Assembly (NCBI GenBank): GCA_900541135.1
Contig: UQIG01000002.1
Coordinates: 1 to 64,000 of the forward strand
Length of the DNA: 64,000 bases
DNA from: an uncultured Collinsella sp.
GTDB lineage: Bacteria; Actinomycetota; Coriobacteriia; Coriobacteriales; Coriobacteriaceae
Direction of reading: 5' to 3'
This document shows, one piece after another, positions 1-8,317 of this stretch. The position numbers and the translations under genes were made by a program. The notes beneath the pieces are model-generated. The model was not told where the DNA came from. It saw only the letters and a list, made by a program, of their open reading frames with translations, and searched no databases. Every line of letters begins with the position of its first letter. Position 1 is the first letter of the stretch.

Positions 1-315
1 GCGGTCGACGAACTCGAGCGTGGCCAGCTGCTCGACCAGCCCGCGGGGCACGCTCGGCTGGAAACCCCAGTCGAAGTCGGCCAGCGTCTTTATGTAGGGG
101 AAGTTGGCCATCCTCGTGCGGCGCTCGTCGTCGGCGCGCCGCTTGAGGGCTATCTGGGCGTCGGTGAGCTCGAGCACGGCGTCGACCAGGCTCTTCCTCC
201 CGTCGGCGACGAGCCTGACGTACTCGGGCACCGACGACGCCATGCCCTCGAGCCCCAGCTCCTCGAGATTGGCCGCCAGGCGGTTGAGCGGGCTGGCCTG
301 CGCCGCGGCGCTCAC
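1..315 (-). CDS. istB: IstB-like ATP-binding transposition protein (partial)
   Basis: N-terminal 105 codons of the helper ATPase of an IS21-family element; the rest lies beyond the window edge. The translation carries the IstB signature FPYIKTLADFDWGFQPS followed by LVEQLATLEFVDR, which precedes the AAA+ core in this family. The GTG start overlaps the istA stop (GTGA, 4 nt), the usual translationally coupled istA-istB order. IstB is known to bind ATP and DNA and to control target choice by the IstA integrase. The family call is firm; whether the element is still active cannot be judged from this piece. Confidence 0.85.
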   Translation of the reverse strand, partial: MSAAAQASPLNRLAANLEELGLEGMASSVPEYVRLVADGRKSLVDAVLELTDAQIALKRRADDERRTRMANFPYIKTLADFDWGFQPSVPRGLVEQLATLEFVDR

Positions 316-1550
316 AGCGAGCCCCCTATCGAGTCGAGCAGCCCGAGGTTGGCGGCGGCGGCCGCCTCGATGTCGCCGGCGGCGTCGCCGAACCAGCGCT
401 TCCCGGCCATGGCCTCGGCGTAGTGCGCCGGGTCGTAGGCCGGCCCGCCCGCCACGTGCGTCGCCACCAGCTCGCCGCCGACGTAGCAGTCCATCGCGCC
501 GCCGGGCATGCAGACGATGCGGGCGGGCCTGCCGATGCAGCGCCTGGGCACCGACATGGGCTCGCCGTGCGCGCTGACCAGCATCGTGGCCGGCACCCTG
601 GCCACGCGCACCACGTCGCCCATCGCCTCCTCGAGGGCGCGGAGGTTGCCGACGGGCAGCAGCGCGTCCTTCTCCTCCATGAACAGCGCGGAGGGCGGCA
701 GCCCCGTGGTCTCGTTGGGTTCGGAGTTGCTGGCGTCCTCGATCCGCGCGATGATCTCGTCGATGTCGTCCCAGCCGTCGAAGTCGCCCTGGTAGGCCGC
801 GAGCCGCGACAGGAAGCGGTTCGACGACTCGACCTTGCCCTTGGTCTGGGGGCTGCGCGGGCGGCACAGCTTCAGCTCGAAGCCGGCGGCCTTGGCGAAC
901 TCGTATGCGCGCTGGACCTTGAGGCGCCTGCCGCCCTTGACCGTCACCAGGGCGGACATGTTGTCCGTGACCCACTCGCGGGGCACGCCGCCGAGCCTCG
1001 CGATCGTGGCGTACATGCACCTGACCAGGTCGTCGGTCGTCCTGGTCCCCGACCGGATGAATATGTGCCTGCGGGAATGGCCCAGCGTCGCCGCGAACAC
1101 GTTGAACTCGAACAGCTCGCCGTCGCGGTTCGCCATCCTGACCGACTCCTTCCAGTCGAACTGCAGCTGCAGCCCGGGCGGCGTCTCGAAGCGCGGGTGC
1201 GGTTCCGGGCCGACGGAGGCCCCGACGGCGATGCCGTTCTTGCGCATGAACTGGGTGAAGGCGTTGTAGCCGGCCAGGTCCTCGCCGGGATACCTGTGCA
1301 GCAGCCACTCGTGGATGCCCTTCTTGGTGACCCCCGGCAGCTGCGCCTTGGCGGCCACCTCCTCGATGTGCGCGTCGAAGGAGCCCGCCCTGTCGGCGCG
1401 CCCGTCGCGGGGCCGGCCGCCCTCGGCCCTCCAGTACGCCGCCACGGTGTGCCTGTCCTTGCCGTAGCGCTTCGCTATGTCGCTGAAGTTGGGCTTTATG
1501 CCCGCTTCCCTGTACATGTCCAACTCTCCGATCAGGTTCTTCTCCGCCAC
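312..1550 (-). CDS. istA: IS21-family transposase IstA
   Basis: About 412-aa DDE integrase of the IS21 family. The N-terminus holds a helix-turn-helix (residues ~22-40, DIAKRYGKDRHTVAAYW). The integrase core shows QFDW (D132), VTDN (D196) and KGKVESS (E241), a complete DDE triad. The open frame extends upstream to 2054, but only because it runs into a disrupted IS110 gene. I place the start at the GTG at 1550, preceded at the right distance by GGGAGGAG. Upstream (1610-1690) lie repeats of a TGCGTTGGCG-like motif, as expected for IstA-binding sites at an IS21 terminus. istB follows with overlap. The gene looks intact. Confidence 0.85.
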   Translation of the reverse strand: MAEKNLIGELDMYREAGIKPNFSDIAKRYGKDRHTVAAYWRAEGGRPRDGRADRAGSFDAHIEEVAAKAQLPGVTKKGIHEWLLHRYPGEDLAGYNAFTQFMRKNGIAVGASVGPEPHPRFETPPGLQLQFDWKESVRMANRDGELFEFNVFAATLGHSRRHIFIRSGTRTTDDLVRCMYATIARLGGVPREWVTDNMSALVTVKGGRRLKVQRAYEFAKAAGFELKLCRPRSPQTKGKVESSNRFLSRLAAYQGDFDGWDDIDEIIARIEDASNSEPNETTGLPPSALFMEEKDALLPVGNLRALEEAMGDVVRVARVPATMLVSAHGEPMSVPRRCIGRPARIVCMPGGAMDCYVGGELVATHVAGGPAYDPAHYAEAMAGKRWFGDAAGDIEAAAAANLGLLDSIGGSL

Positions 1551-1604
1551 GGCCGCTCCTCCCGAAAGCATCGTTCGCTTGTCGGTCGAAGCGTAAGCCC
1601 CGGC

Positions 1605-1710
1605 GTTGGTGGAAATGGTGAAAATGCGTTGGCGCGATTGGGGAAATTGCGTTGGCGGAATCGGCTGAAGTGCGATGGCGAAATTGGTTGTTTTTACAGT
1701 AGCGCTAACA
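1605..1710 (-). repeat. IS21 terminal region with transposase-binding repeats
   Basis: The outer end of the IS21-type element. Read on the minus strand it begins TGTTAGCGCTACTGT at 1710, fitting the TG...CA ends of this family, and is followed by three spaced copies of a TGCGWTGGCG-like motif at about 1623-1680. Immediately outside, IS110 transposase coding sequence resumes at 1711, which fixes the boundary. The other end is outside the window, so the target duplication cannot be checked. Confidence 0.7.
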
Positions 1711-1955
1711 GACGCGAGGTGCCTGGTGAGGCCCGCCCCGTAGGACGACGTCCCCTCCATCGCGACGCAGGCCGGCTCCCCGGCCGCGGCGATCGCACCG
1801 GCGAGCGCCTCGTAGCCCGCCGCGTCGGCGGGGAACCGGCGGGACAGGACCCTGCGGCCCCTCCAGTCGAGGACGCACAGCCAGTGCGAGTCGGCGTGGG
1901 TGTCGACCCCGCAGAAGACCGGCCCGCGGGCGCCGGGTGTCGATTCGTTTTGCAT
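1711..1955 (-). pseudogene. IS110-family transposase, 5' part interrupted by IS21
   Basis: The first ~81 codons of an IS110-type (DEDD) transposase: FCGVDTHADSHWLCVLD gives the first catalytic Asp, and CVAMEGTSSYGAGLTRHLA gives the following Glu region. Coding is cut at 1711 by the end of an IS21-type element, after which the frame continues by chance into IS21 terminal DNA, producing a chimeric open frame. I take ATG 1955 as the start; an in-frame ATG at 2054 would add 33 residues without family similarity. The remainder of the gene should lie on the far side of IS21, beyond base 1. Confidence 0.8.
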
Positions 1956-2091
1956 GTCTCGCTCCGTTCTTTCCGTGCTCGCCTGGACCGGGCAGACGGC
2001 ACACTGACGGGGCGCGATAGAATGCGGTTGTTCGGGTCCGCGGTATCGCTCCATGCTCCTATTAGGTCATGCGGCGGTCTCGGCTCGCCGC
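1956..2091 (-). ncRNA. Candidate IS110 left-end region, possible bridge RNA
   Basis: About 136 bases directly upstream of the IS110-type transposase start, with no convincing gene. In characterised IS110 elements such as IS621 the 5' non-coding end encodes a bridge RNA that pairs with target and donor DNA. The position and length here fit, but I could not derive a convincing fold or guide loops by eye, so this is inferred only from position. Confidence 0.25.
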
Positions 2092-2166
2092 GGCCCGCGC
2101 GGGACATGTCAGGAAACGAGGGCAGCCCTGTGGGCGCCAGCGGAATGTGGGGTCACCGCGCGGTCC
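2092..2166 (-). repeat. Degenerate copy (H5) of the H hairpin family
   Basis: Arms GGCCCGCGCGGG (2092-2103) and CCGCGCGGTCC (2156-2166) pair with one mismatch. On the minus strand the sequences next to the arms are CCACATTCCGCTGG and CCTGACATGTCC, matching the conserved internal loops TTCCGCAGG and CATGTCC of the H copies at 14586 and 28368. It borders the IS110 left-end region, so IS110 may have inserted next to an H element. The rest of 2167-2386 shows no gene I can support. Confidence 0.45.
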
Positions 2167-2387
2167 GCATCTGATGGTGTCGACGTCAATGGTATACGGG
2201 TGCATCATCGACGTCTTCAATACAGAAGATATCAGTGCGGAATGTTTTGGGAGGTAGCCCAAACAGCCCCGGCTGGGGTCCTGTGTAGTCACCCTTTAGG
2301 CGGAACTTTCCTAATTATTTGGATGAGTCGTTTACTTACTTGTACTGTTACCGTCTTCCCGCTCTTGTTGGGGTATGCTTTGTTCGT

Positions 2388-2404
2388 ATGTAAACGTATG
2401 ACAT
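2388..2404 (+). promoter_or_regulatory. LacI-family operator O1 before the regulator gene
   Basis: ATGTAAACGTATGACAT, a CG-centred near-palindrome lying 19 bases before the regulator start. It matches O3 and O4 upstream of the GH32 operon in the core AAACGnnTGACAT. Its position implies autoregulation of the regulator gene. Confidence 0.6.
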
Positions 2405-2423
2405 GTTGATGGGGGAGGGTGCT

Positions 2424-3434
2424 ATGGCTCGCGAGGGCGCTCGTTCTAAGGATTCGGCTAAGCCTGGCATCAAGGAAGTTGCAGCGGTGGCGGGGGTTTC
2501 GCCTACTACGGTATCTCGCGTGCTTAATAATCGCGGCTATATTAGCCAAGAGACCCGCGATAAGGTCCATGCCGCGATGAAGCGCATCAACTATACGCCC
2601 AACGATATCGCCCGTGCCATGCTCAACGGTCGCCTGAATCTAATAGGTATGATCGTCCCCTATGTCAGCAGCCCGTTTCATGCCCAAGCGGTCCAAGCCG
2701 TTGAGCGTACCCTGGCCGAAAACGGTTTTAAGATGTTGCTGTGCAATAGCGCCAATCGACCTGATCTTGAGCGTTCTTATATCGATATGCTTCGGCGCAA
2801 TATGGTTGATGGCGTCATCGTCAACTCGCTTAATATCGGTGCCGAGGCGTATGCCGAGATGGGCTTGAGTCTGGTTGGTATCGACTGCGACCTTGGCGAG
2901 ACCTCTGTTCAGATTGCGAGCGACAGCTATGGCATCGGCGAACTTGCCACGCGTCGCCTGATCGATGACGGGTGTTCGCGCATCTTGTGCCTGCGCAACA
3001 ATAGCCGCATGCGTATGCCTGCCAATAAGCGTACCGATGCCTACCACGATGTTGTGGAGCAGGCCGGTTTGCCCGCGCTTGTCCGTGAGGTCGAGTTCGT
3101 TAAGTCCGACGACGAAAAGAGTGCGGTCGTTGCGAAGATCCTCGATGAGAACCCCGATATTGACGGCATCTTTGCGGGAGACGACACGATGGCGGCCATC
3201 TGCCTCAACGTGATGAAGCGGCGCGGCTTGAGCGCTCCGGACGATATTAAGGTCGTGGGCGCGGATGGCGCCCGCCGCACTATGACGTTTATGCCTGACT
3301 TAACAACCGTTCGTCAGGATATCGATCGCATCGGAGAGCTCGCGGCGCAATCCATCATCGCTCTTGTTAACGGTGAAAAGCCCGAATCGAATACCAAGCT
3401 CCCCGTTGAACTCATTGAGGGCAAAACCGCGTAG
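2424..3434 (+). CDS. LacI-family transcriptional regulator
   Basis: 336-aa repressor/activator. Residues ~15-60 form the LacI helix-turn-helix and hinge (EVAAVAGVSPTTVSRVLNN, then NYTPNDIARAML). The rest is a periplasmic-binding-protein-like effector domain ending in the usual ADGARRTMTFMPDLTTVRQD region. I choose ATG 2424, eight bases after GGGGGAGG, over the upstream ATG 2403, which has no ribosome site. An operator-like site precedes it, and three more lie before the downstream GH32/PTS genes on the same strand, so it very likely controls that fructoside operon and itself. The effector may be a fructose or sucrose phosphate, an inference from the neighbours only. Confidence 0.9.
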   Translation: MAREGARSKDSAKPGIKEVAAVAGVSPTTVSRVLNNRGYISQETRDKVHAAMKRINYTPNDIARAMLNGRLNLIGMIVPYVSSPFHAQAVQAVERTLAENGFKMLLCNSANRPDLERSYIDMLRRNMVDGVIVNSLNIGAEAYAEMGLSLVGIDCDLGETSVQIASDSYGIGELATRRLIDDGCSRILCLRNNSRMRMPANKRTDAYHDVVEQAGLPALVREVEFVKSDDEKSAVVAKILDENPDIDGIFAGDDTMAAICLNVMKRRGLSAPDDIKVVGADGARRTMTFMPDLTTVRQDIDRIGELAAQSIIALVNGEKPESNTKLPVELIEGKTA

Positions 3435-3486
3435 TTCATCCCGTGCCAAAAGAATTCCTCAAACGCCTCTGATGACCGTTCGCCGG

Positions 3487-3505
3487 CATATGTCAACCGT
3501 TTGCC
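3487..3505 (-). promoter_or_regulatory. LacI-type operator O2 (inverted orientation)
   Basis: On the minus strand GGCAAACGGTTGACATATG, sharing AAACGnTTGACATAT with O3 and O4. It lies about 50 bases upstream of the pair O3/O4 and could support looping or cooperative binding. Confidence 0.45.
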
Positions 3506-3537
3506 GACGACTGGAACTGCGAAAAGACGTATTAGTG

Positions 3538-3575
3538 TGAAAACGTTTGACATATGAAAACGATTGACATATCTT
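3538..3575 (+). promoter_or_regulatory. Promoter of the GH32-PTS operon with tandem operators O3/O4
   Basis: A -35 box TTGACA (3547-3552) and a -10 box TATCTT (3570-3575) are separated by exactly 17 bases. Two operator copies, TGAAAACGTTTGACAT (3538-3553) and TGAAAACGATTGACAT (3555-3570), are spaced 17 bases apart and cover the -35 box and the spacer. Bound regulator would block RNA polymerase, so repression is the likely mode. Confidence 0.75.
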
Positions 3576-3618
3576 GCAGTTGTACCGAGTTAGTATCTCG
3601 TGAGAAAGGAAGTCTCGG

Positions 3619-5001
3619 ATGCACAAGGTGTATTACCAGCCTGAGGGAATTTGGGTAGGCGACATCATGCCGTACGGCGAGGACGGCACGTTCTATCTCT
3701 ATCATCAGCGTGACACGCGAAACCCCGGACCTTTCGGAGAGCCGTTTGGCTGGGCACTCGCGACAACCAAGGACTTCGTCAATTACAAAGACTTTGGCGA
3801 GAGCCTTGAGCGTGGCGGCGACGAGGAAGTCGACCAGTATGTTTATGCCGGCACGGTGTTTAAGGTGGGCGACAAGTACCATGCGCTCTACACTGGTTGC
3901 AATCGCGATAAGGTCAAGGCACGCTTGATGAAGCAGGTTCTTCTTCACGCAACGAGTGACGACGCCGTCAAGTGGGAGAAGAACATCGCCGAGACGCTGC
4001 TTCCGCCCCAGGAGGGTTACGATGACCGCAACTGGCGCGATCCCTTTGTGCTTTGGGATGAGGAGAACGAAGAGTACATGCTCATCCTCGGCACGCGTGT
4101 GGGCGAGGACAAGCGTCTGATGACCGGTCGTCTGGTCAAGTTCACCTCCAAGGACCTGGATACCTGGGAGTTCCAGGGCGACTGGTGGAATCCGGGCCTG
4201 TACACCATGTTCGAGATGCCTGATCTCTTTAAGATGGGCGACTGGTGGTATCTGGTGTTCTCCGAGTACAGTGATGGCAACAAGACCCGTTACCGCATGT
4301 CTCGCTCTATCAACGGTCCTTGGATCACTCCTGCGGACGATTCCTTCGATGGCCGCGCGTACTATGCCGCGCGTACCGCATTTGATGGTGAGCGCCGCGT
4401 TCTCTTTGGTTGGGTTCCTACGCGTGACGAGGGCGGTGACCCCAGCTCTTACCTGTGGGGTGGCACCTTTATGCCCCTCGAGATCATTCAGCGTGCCGAC
4501 GGAACGCTCGGCACCAAGCTCCCCGACAGCATGCTTGGCGCCTTTGGCGAGGGCAAGGCTGTCGAGACCTTTGAGCTTTCCTGCGAGTCGGGCAAGGTCG
4601 AGCAGGTGCTCGCCGCGGATGCCGGCTCCACCTACTTGCTCGATGCCGACATTGAGCTCGGCGGTAACGCTGCTGGCTTCTCGGTCAAGTTCGCCGAGGA
4701 CGCCGAGACTGGTCTTGCCTATGAGTTCCGCGCCAACCTGCGCGAGGGCAAGCTCGAGTTCACGCCGGCTCCCCAGTACCCGTGGTTCCAGGTCAACAAC
4801 ATGGGCCTCGAGCGTCCGTTGTTCTTTAAGGGCGAGGGCACTCACCATGTGCGTCTGGTCGTCGACGACGACATCGCGACCATCTTTGTCGATGATGTTG
4901 CGCTCAACGCTCGCTTCTGCAACAAGCAGGGCCAGGGTGTGGCGCTTACCGTCACCGACGGTGCGCTCAAGTGCGCAAACGCAACGATCGCGTCTCTGTA
5001 G
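3619..5001 (+). CDS. Divergent glycoside hydrolase family 32 protein
   Basis: 460-aa predicted cytoplasmic beta-fructosidase-type enzyme. No signal peptide is visible. The five-bladed GH32 core shows an Asp at the nucleophile position in VGDIMPYGEDGTFYLYHQRD (D15), the RDP motif at 140-142 and the acid/base Glu in FEMPDLF (E199). The classical WMNDPNG motif is replaced, placing it in a divergent GH32 branch. Residues ~330-460 form a beta-sandwich-like tail. ATG 3619 follows GAAAGGAAG. First gene of an operon under tandem LacI operators, followed 45 bases later by a sucrose-type PTS gene. The substrate could be an imported phosphorylated fructoside; this is inferred. Confidence 0.8.
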   Translation: MHKVYYQPEGIWVGDIMPYGEDGTFYLYHQRDTRNPGPFGEPFGWALATTKDFVNYKDFGESLERGGDEEVDQYVYAGTVFKVGDKYHALYTGCNRDKVKARLMKQVLLHATSDDAVKWEKNIAETLLPPQEGYDDRNWRDPFVLWDEENEEYMLILGTRVGEDKRLMTGRLVKFTSKDLDTWEFQGDWWNPGLYTMFEMPDLFKMGDWWYLVFSEYSDGNKTRYRMSRSINGPWITPADDSFDGRAYYAARTAFDGERRVLFGWVPTRDEGGDPSSYLWGGTFMPLEIIQRADGTLGTKLPDSMLGAFGEGKAVETFELSCESGKVEQVLAADAGSTYLLDADIELGGNAAGFSVKFAEDAETGLAYEFRANLREGKLEFTPAPQYPWFQVNNMGLERPLFFKGEGTHHVRLVVDDDIATIFVDDVALNARFCNKQGQGVALTVTDGALKCANATIASL

Positions 5002-5046
5002 CGGCAACGAACCGTTTTATGATTTAGAAAAGGAATGGAGAGGAAC

Positions 5047-6498
5047 ATGGACTACAAGGCAGTGTCCCAGCAAGTCGTCGACAACGTCGGCGGACTGGAG
5101 AACATCGAGGGCGCCACGCATTGCGTGACCCGTCTGCGTCTGGTGCTCAAGGATACGAGCAAATACAACAAGGCCGAGCTCGAGAACATCGATGGCGTCA
5201 AGGGCGTGCTGTACAACAGCGGCCAGCTCATGATCATCTTCGGTACCGGTACCGTCAACAAGGTTTACGATGAGTTTATGGCTCTGACGGGCGTTAAGGA
5301 GATCAGTGCTTCCGAGGTCAAGGGCGCCGAGGCGGACAAGAAGGGCAAGTTCTTCTCGGTCCTCAAGGTATTCTCGGACATCTTTATCCCCATCATTCCC
5401 GCCTTCGTCGGCGCTGCAATCATCATCGGCCTTAAGTCGCTGATCGTTGCCAACGGCCTCTTTGGCATGGAGGGCAGCCTCGCCGATCACAGCGAGTTCC
5501 TCAAGAACCTCGCAAGCTTCTTTGCCATTATCGCCACCACGTTCGACTACCTGCCTGTCCTGGTTATGTACAGCGCGGTCAAGCGTTTTGGCGGTAACCC
5601 GATCCTGGGCATCCTCGTCGGTATCGTCATGGTTCACCCGAGCCTTATGAACCGCAACACGTTCGTTATGGACCCGACGGGTGCTGAGTACTGGAACTTT
5701 GGTCCGCTCTCCATCCCCATGGTTGCTTTCCAGGGCGGCGTGTTCCCTGCAATCCTGACTGCCTGGTTTATGGCCAAGGTCGAGAAGATTGCCCAGAAGT
5801 ACATCCCCGAGGTCGTTTCGTTCGTCTTTGTCCCGACCGTTACCCTGATTCTTGCTAACGTTGCCCTGTTCACCGTGTTCGGCCCGCTCGGCAACCTGAT
5901 CGGTGACGTCCTCGCCGGCGTAATCGATATCCTGTACAACAGGATGGGCGTCTTTGGTGCCTTTGTCTTCGCCGCGTTCCTGCAGCCGCTCGTCGTTACC
6001 GGTACGCATCAGTTCATCCAGGGTATCGAGGCAAACCTTGTTGCCACGACTGGCTTCAACTACATCCAGGCCATCTGGTCGGTTTCCATCATCGCCCAGG
6101 GCGGCGGCGCCATCGGTATGTACCTCATTCACAAGAAGCACTCCAAAGAGCGCAACATCTGCATGTCGTCCTTTATCCCGACGCTGGTCGGAATCTCCGA
6201 GCCCGCTATCTTTGCTGCAAACATGCGCTATTCGATCATTCCGTTCATCTGCGCATGCATCGGTGCAGGCTGCGGCGGTGCCTTCGTCAAGCTCTTTGAG
6301 GTGCGCGCTATCGGTCAGGGTCTGACCGGCGTGCTTGGCCTGCTCATCGTCACGCCCGAGACCCTCGTGTGGTATGTGGCTGGCAATCTCATCGCCTTTA
6401 TCGTGCCGATCGTCTTGATCTTTGCCTACAACAAGGCAAAGGGCGTGCCGACCACCGATGAAGAGGGCGCTGGCGCTGGCTTCGACGTTAGCTTCTAG
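5047..6498 (+). CDS. PTS system EIIBC component, sucrose/beta-glucoside type
   Basis: 483-aa membrane permease of the phosphotransferase system. Residues 1-80 are an EIIB domain with the phosphorylated Cys in GATHCVTRLRLVLKD (C26). From ~105 on, multiple hydrophobic segments form the EIIC channel (IFIPIIPAFVGAAIIIGL; TGTHQFIQGIEANL; GISEPAIFAANMRY). No EIIA domain is fused, so phosphate must come from a separate EIIA. Start ATG 5047 sits five bases after GGAGAGG; an upstream ATG at 5035 lacks a site. It sits between two GH32 genes, which suggests uptake and phosphorylation of sucrose or a short fructan, then cleavage inside the cell. Confidence 0.88.
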   Translation: MDYKAVSQQVVDNVGGLENIEGATHCVTRLRLVLKDTSKYNKAELENIDGVKGVLYNSGQLMIIFGTGTVNKVYDEFMALTGVKEISASEVKGAEADKKGKFFSVLKVFSDIFIPIIPAFVGAAIIIGLKSLIVANGLFGMEGSLADHSEFLKNLASFFAIIATTFDYLPVLVMYSAVKRFGGNPILGILVGIVMVHPSLMNRNTFVMDPTGAEYWNFGPLSIPMVAFQGGVFPAILTAWFMAKVEKIAQKYIPEVVSFVFVPTVTLILANVALFTVFGPLGNLIGDVLAGVIDILYNRMGVFGAFVFAAFLQPLVVTGTHQFIQGIEANLVATTGFNYIQAIWSVSIIAQGGGAIGMYLIHKKHSKERNICMSSFIPTLVGISEPAIFAANMRYSIIPFICACIGAGCGGAFVKLFEVRAIGQGLTGVLGLLIVTPETLVWYVAGNLIAFIVPIVLIFAYNKAKGVPTTDEEGAGAGFDVSF

Positions 6499-6537
6499 TT
6501 GAGCCGTTCAGTGTAATCTGAGGATAAGTCCATTTGA

Positions 6538-6575
6538 GGAAGGGCGTTCGACTCGTGTGAGTCGAGCGTCCTTCC
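6538..6575 (+). terminator. Intercistronic hairpin after the EIIBC gene
   Basis: Arms of 17 bases, GGAAGGGCGTTCGACTC and GAGTCGAGCGTCCTTCC, flank a GTGT loop; the two non-identical positions are G-U pairs. No T run follows, so it may be a processing or partial-termination hairpin that sets the level of the next gene rather than a full terminator. Confidence 0.55.
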
Positions 6576-6599
6576 CCATAGACGAGAAAGTCAACGGCG

Positions 6600-8042
6600 A
6601 TGTTAAATCAAAAAAACAAGGTGACACGCGCGGACTATGAGCAGTGGCGTGTCGGACAGGATGAGACGGCGGCTCGCATCGCGTCCGACCCCGATAGGCT
6701 TCTGTTCCATGTGGAGCCTGAGCTTGGCTGGCTCAACGACCCCAACGGTTTGGTTCAGATTGGTGATACGTATCACATCTATCATCAATACGATCCGTTC
6801 GATGCTGCGCATGGCGGTCCAGTGCTTTGGAACCATCTGACGACAAAGGATTTTGTGACGTACGAGAATCACGGCCCCGTGCTGTTCCCCGATTCCGATT
6901 TGGATTCGAGCGGAGCGTATTCTGGTTCTGCCTTTGTACGTGATGGCAAGATTCACTACTTCTATACCGGCAACGTCAAGCATTTTGACCGCGATGATTA
7001 CGACTACGTGTTGACGGGCCGTGAGCAAAACCAGATTCATATGGTTGCCGAGAATCCCGACGAATTGGGCGAGAAGCGCATGGCTGTTGGACCAGTCGAT
7101 TACCCCGACGATATCGGTACGCACGTGCGCGACCCCAAGATCCTTGAGCACGATGGTATCTACTACATGGTTCTGGGCGCTCGTACGAAAGACGACCGTG
7201 GCTGCGTGCTTGTCTATACTTCGCGTGATTTAGGGGTCTGGAGCTATGCGACGCGCATTGAGCTGGGCGAGAAGTTTGGCTTTATGTGGGAGTGCCCTGA
7301 TCTGTTTGAGCTTGATGGCGAGCTTATTCTCGTTTGCTGTCCGCAGGGTGTGCCTGCCGATGGTTGGCGTTACCGCAATCCGCATCAGTGCGTGTGGTTC
7401 CCCATCGAGGCCGATTGGGAGGCGCCGAGCTTTAAAATCGTCGGGAAGGGCATGCCCCCGATGGTCGATGCCGGTTTTGATTTCTATGCTCCGCAGTCCT
7501 TTGAGGATGCTGCAGGCCGGCGATTGATGATCGGATGGTCGGGTTGCCCCGATGCGACGGCGGAAAACCCGACGGTGGCGCGCGGGTGGCAGTGCGCGTT
7601 GACGGTGCCGCGAGAGCTGAGCATGCGCGATGGTAAGCTCTGCCAGCAGCCGGCGCACGAGATTGAGAGGATGCGCGGCGACTGCGTTCGCACGACAGGC
7701 GGTGAAACCGTTGAGGAGCCGGGCCGCCTGTTTGATCTCGTGGTTTCCTGTGAGGGCGCCAAGATGGTTGAGCTCGAGATTCGCAAGGGTGTCTTTGTGC
7801 GCTATGCGGACGGGATGCTTACCCTCGACATGGGTGACGAAGGCTATGGGCGCGACCAGAGGTCGATTGAGCTCGGCGAGCTTCGCGACCTGCGTGTGCT
7901 TTCGGACACTACGATGGTCGAGATTTTTGCCAACGGCGGTGAGGCGGCACTTACGAGCCGTACCTATTCGTCGGCGGTTCCGGCGATGGCGCTGCACGCC
8001 GAGGGCGCGGCGTCGATGGATTTCTACCGCCTCGCTCATTAA
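6600..8042 (+). CDS. GH32 beta-fructofuranosidase / sucrose-6-phosphate hydrolase
   Basis: 480-aa classical GH32 enzyme that hydrolyses terminal beta-fructosides. All three catalytic motifs are present: GWLNDPNG with nucleophile D47, HVRDPK with D178, and MWECPDLF with acid/base E231, followed by a C-terminal beta-sandwich (~355-480, typical VEIFANGG). No signal peptide, consistent with action on sugar phosphate delivered by the adjacent EIIBC. It starts 101 bases after that gene, behind a hairpin; the upstream ribosome site (GAGAAAG) is modest. Length and motifs fit ScrB/SacA, but the exact substrate (sucrose-6-phosphate or a fructan oligomer) is not readable. Confidence 0.88.
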   Translation: MLNQKNKVTRADYEQWRVGQDETAARIASDPDRLLFHVEPELGWLNDPNGLVQIGDTYHIYHQYDPFDAAHGGPVLWNHLTTKDFVTYENHGPVLFPDSDLDSSGAYSGSAFVRDGKIHYFYTGNVKHFDRDDYDYVLTGREQNQIHMVAENPDELGEKRMAVGPVDYPDDIGTHVRDPKILEHDGIYYMVLGARTKDDRGCVLVYTSRDLGVWSYATRIELGEKFGFMWECPDLFELDGELILVCCPQGVPADGWRYRNPHQCVWFPIEADWEAPSFKIVGKGMPPMVDAGFDFYAPQSFEDAAGRRLMIGWSGCPDATAENPTVARGWQCALTVPRELSMRDGKLCQQPAHEIERMRGDCVRTTGGETVEEPGRLFDLVVSCEGAKMVELEIRKGVFVRYADGMLTLDMGDEGYGRDQRSIELGELRDLRVLSDTTMVEIFANGGEAALTSRTYSSAVPAMALHAEGAASMDFYRLAH

Positions 8043-8194
8043 CCGTGCATGGAGCACGATTGGACTTGTTGGGCGGAATGTGTCGCAGTTGCCGCGGCCA
8101 ACTACCGTTTATCGCGTATAGCGACCGTTTGCGGAATAAGTAACACTCCTTAATAAACCGTGTAAAATCTCAGTTAAGCACGGAGTTTTCCAGG

Positions 8195-8238
8195 GAGACG
8201 CTGTCCTTTGTTATGTGCAAAGGGCGGCGTCTCTTTGG
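8195..8238 (+). terminator. Hairpin between the GH32 gene and the DegV gene
   Basis: GAGACGC and GTCCTTTG pair with CAAAGGGC and GCGTCTC around a 7-nt loop, followed by a short TTT. It probably ends the fructoside operon. An A/T-rich TAAAAT at 8163-8168 just upstream leaves open that it is instead part of a short leader of the DegV gene. Confidence 0.6.
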
Positions 8239-8317
8239 CGCTTAGATGCCGTTGTGCAACAGCGCGACGCGCGTGTCATGTATTGAAAAGCCAATGTCGA
8301 GATGGGTCGTGATAAGA

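Noticed and set aside
312..2054. A single 580-codon transposase gene
   Set aside because: Residues 1-115 are IS110-type and the rest is IS21-type with terminal repeats between them; it is a chance fusion of two elements.
423..2174. A 583-codon plus-strand frame over the IS elements
   Set aside because: Antisense shadow of GC-rich istA, rich in Arg, Pro and Gly with no recognisable motif.
3532..5007. A 491-codon minus-strand frame opposite the first GH32 gene
   Set aside because: Shadow frame without motifs; the plus strand carries promoter, operators and catalytic residues.
8163..8238. A riboswitch before the DegV gene
   Set aside because: A single terminator-like stem without any conserved aptamer motif that I recognise.
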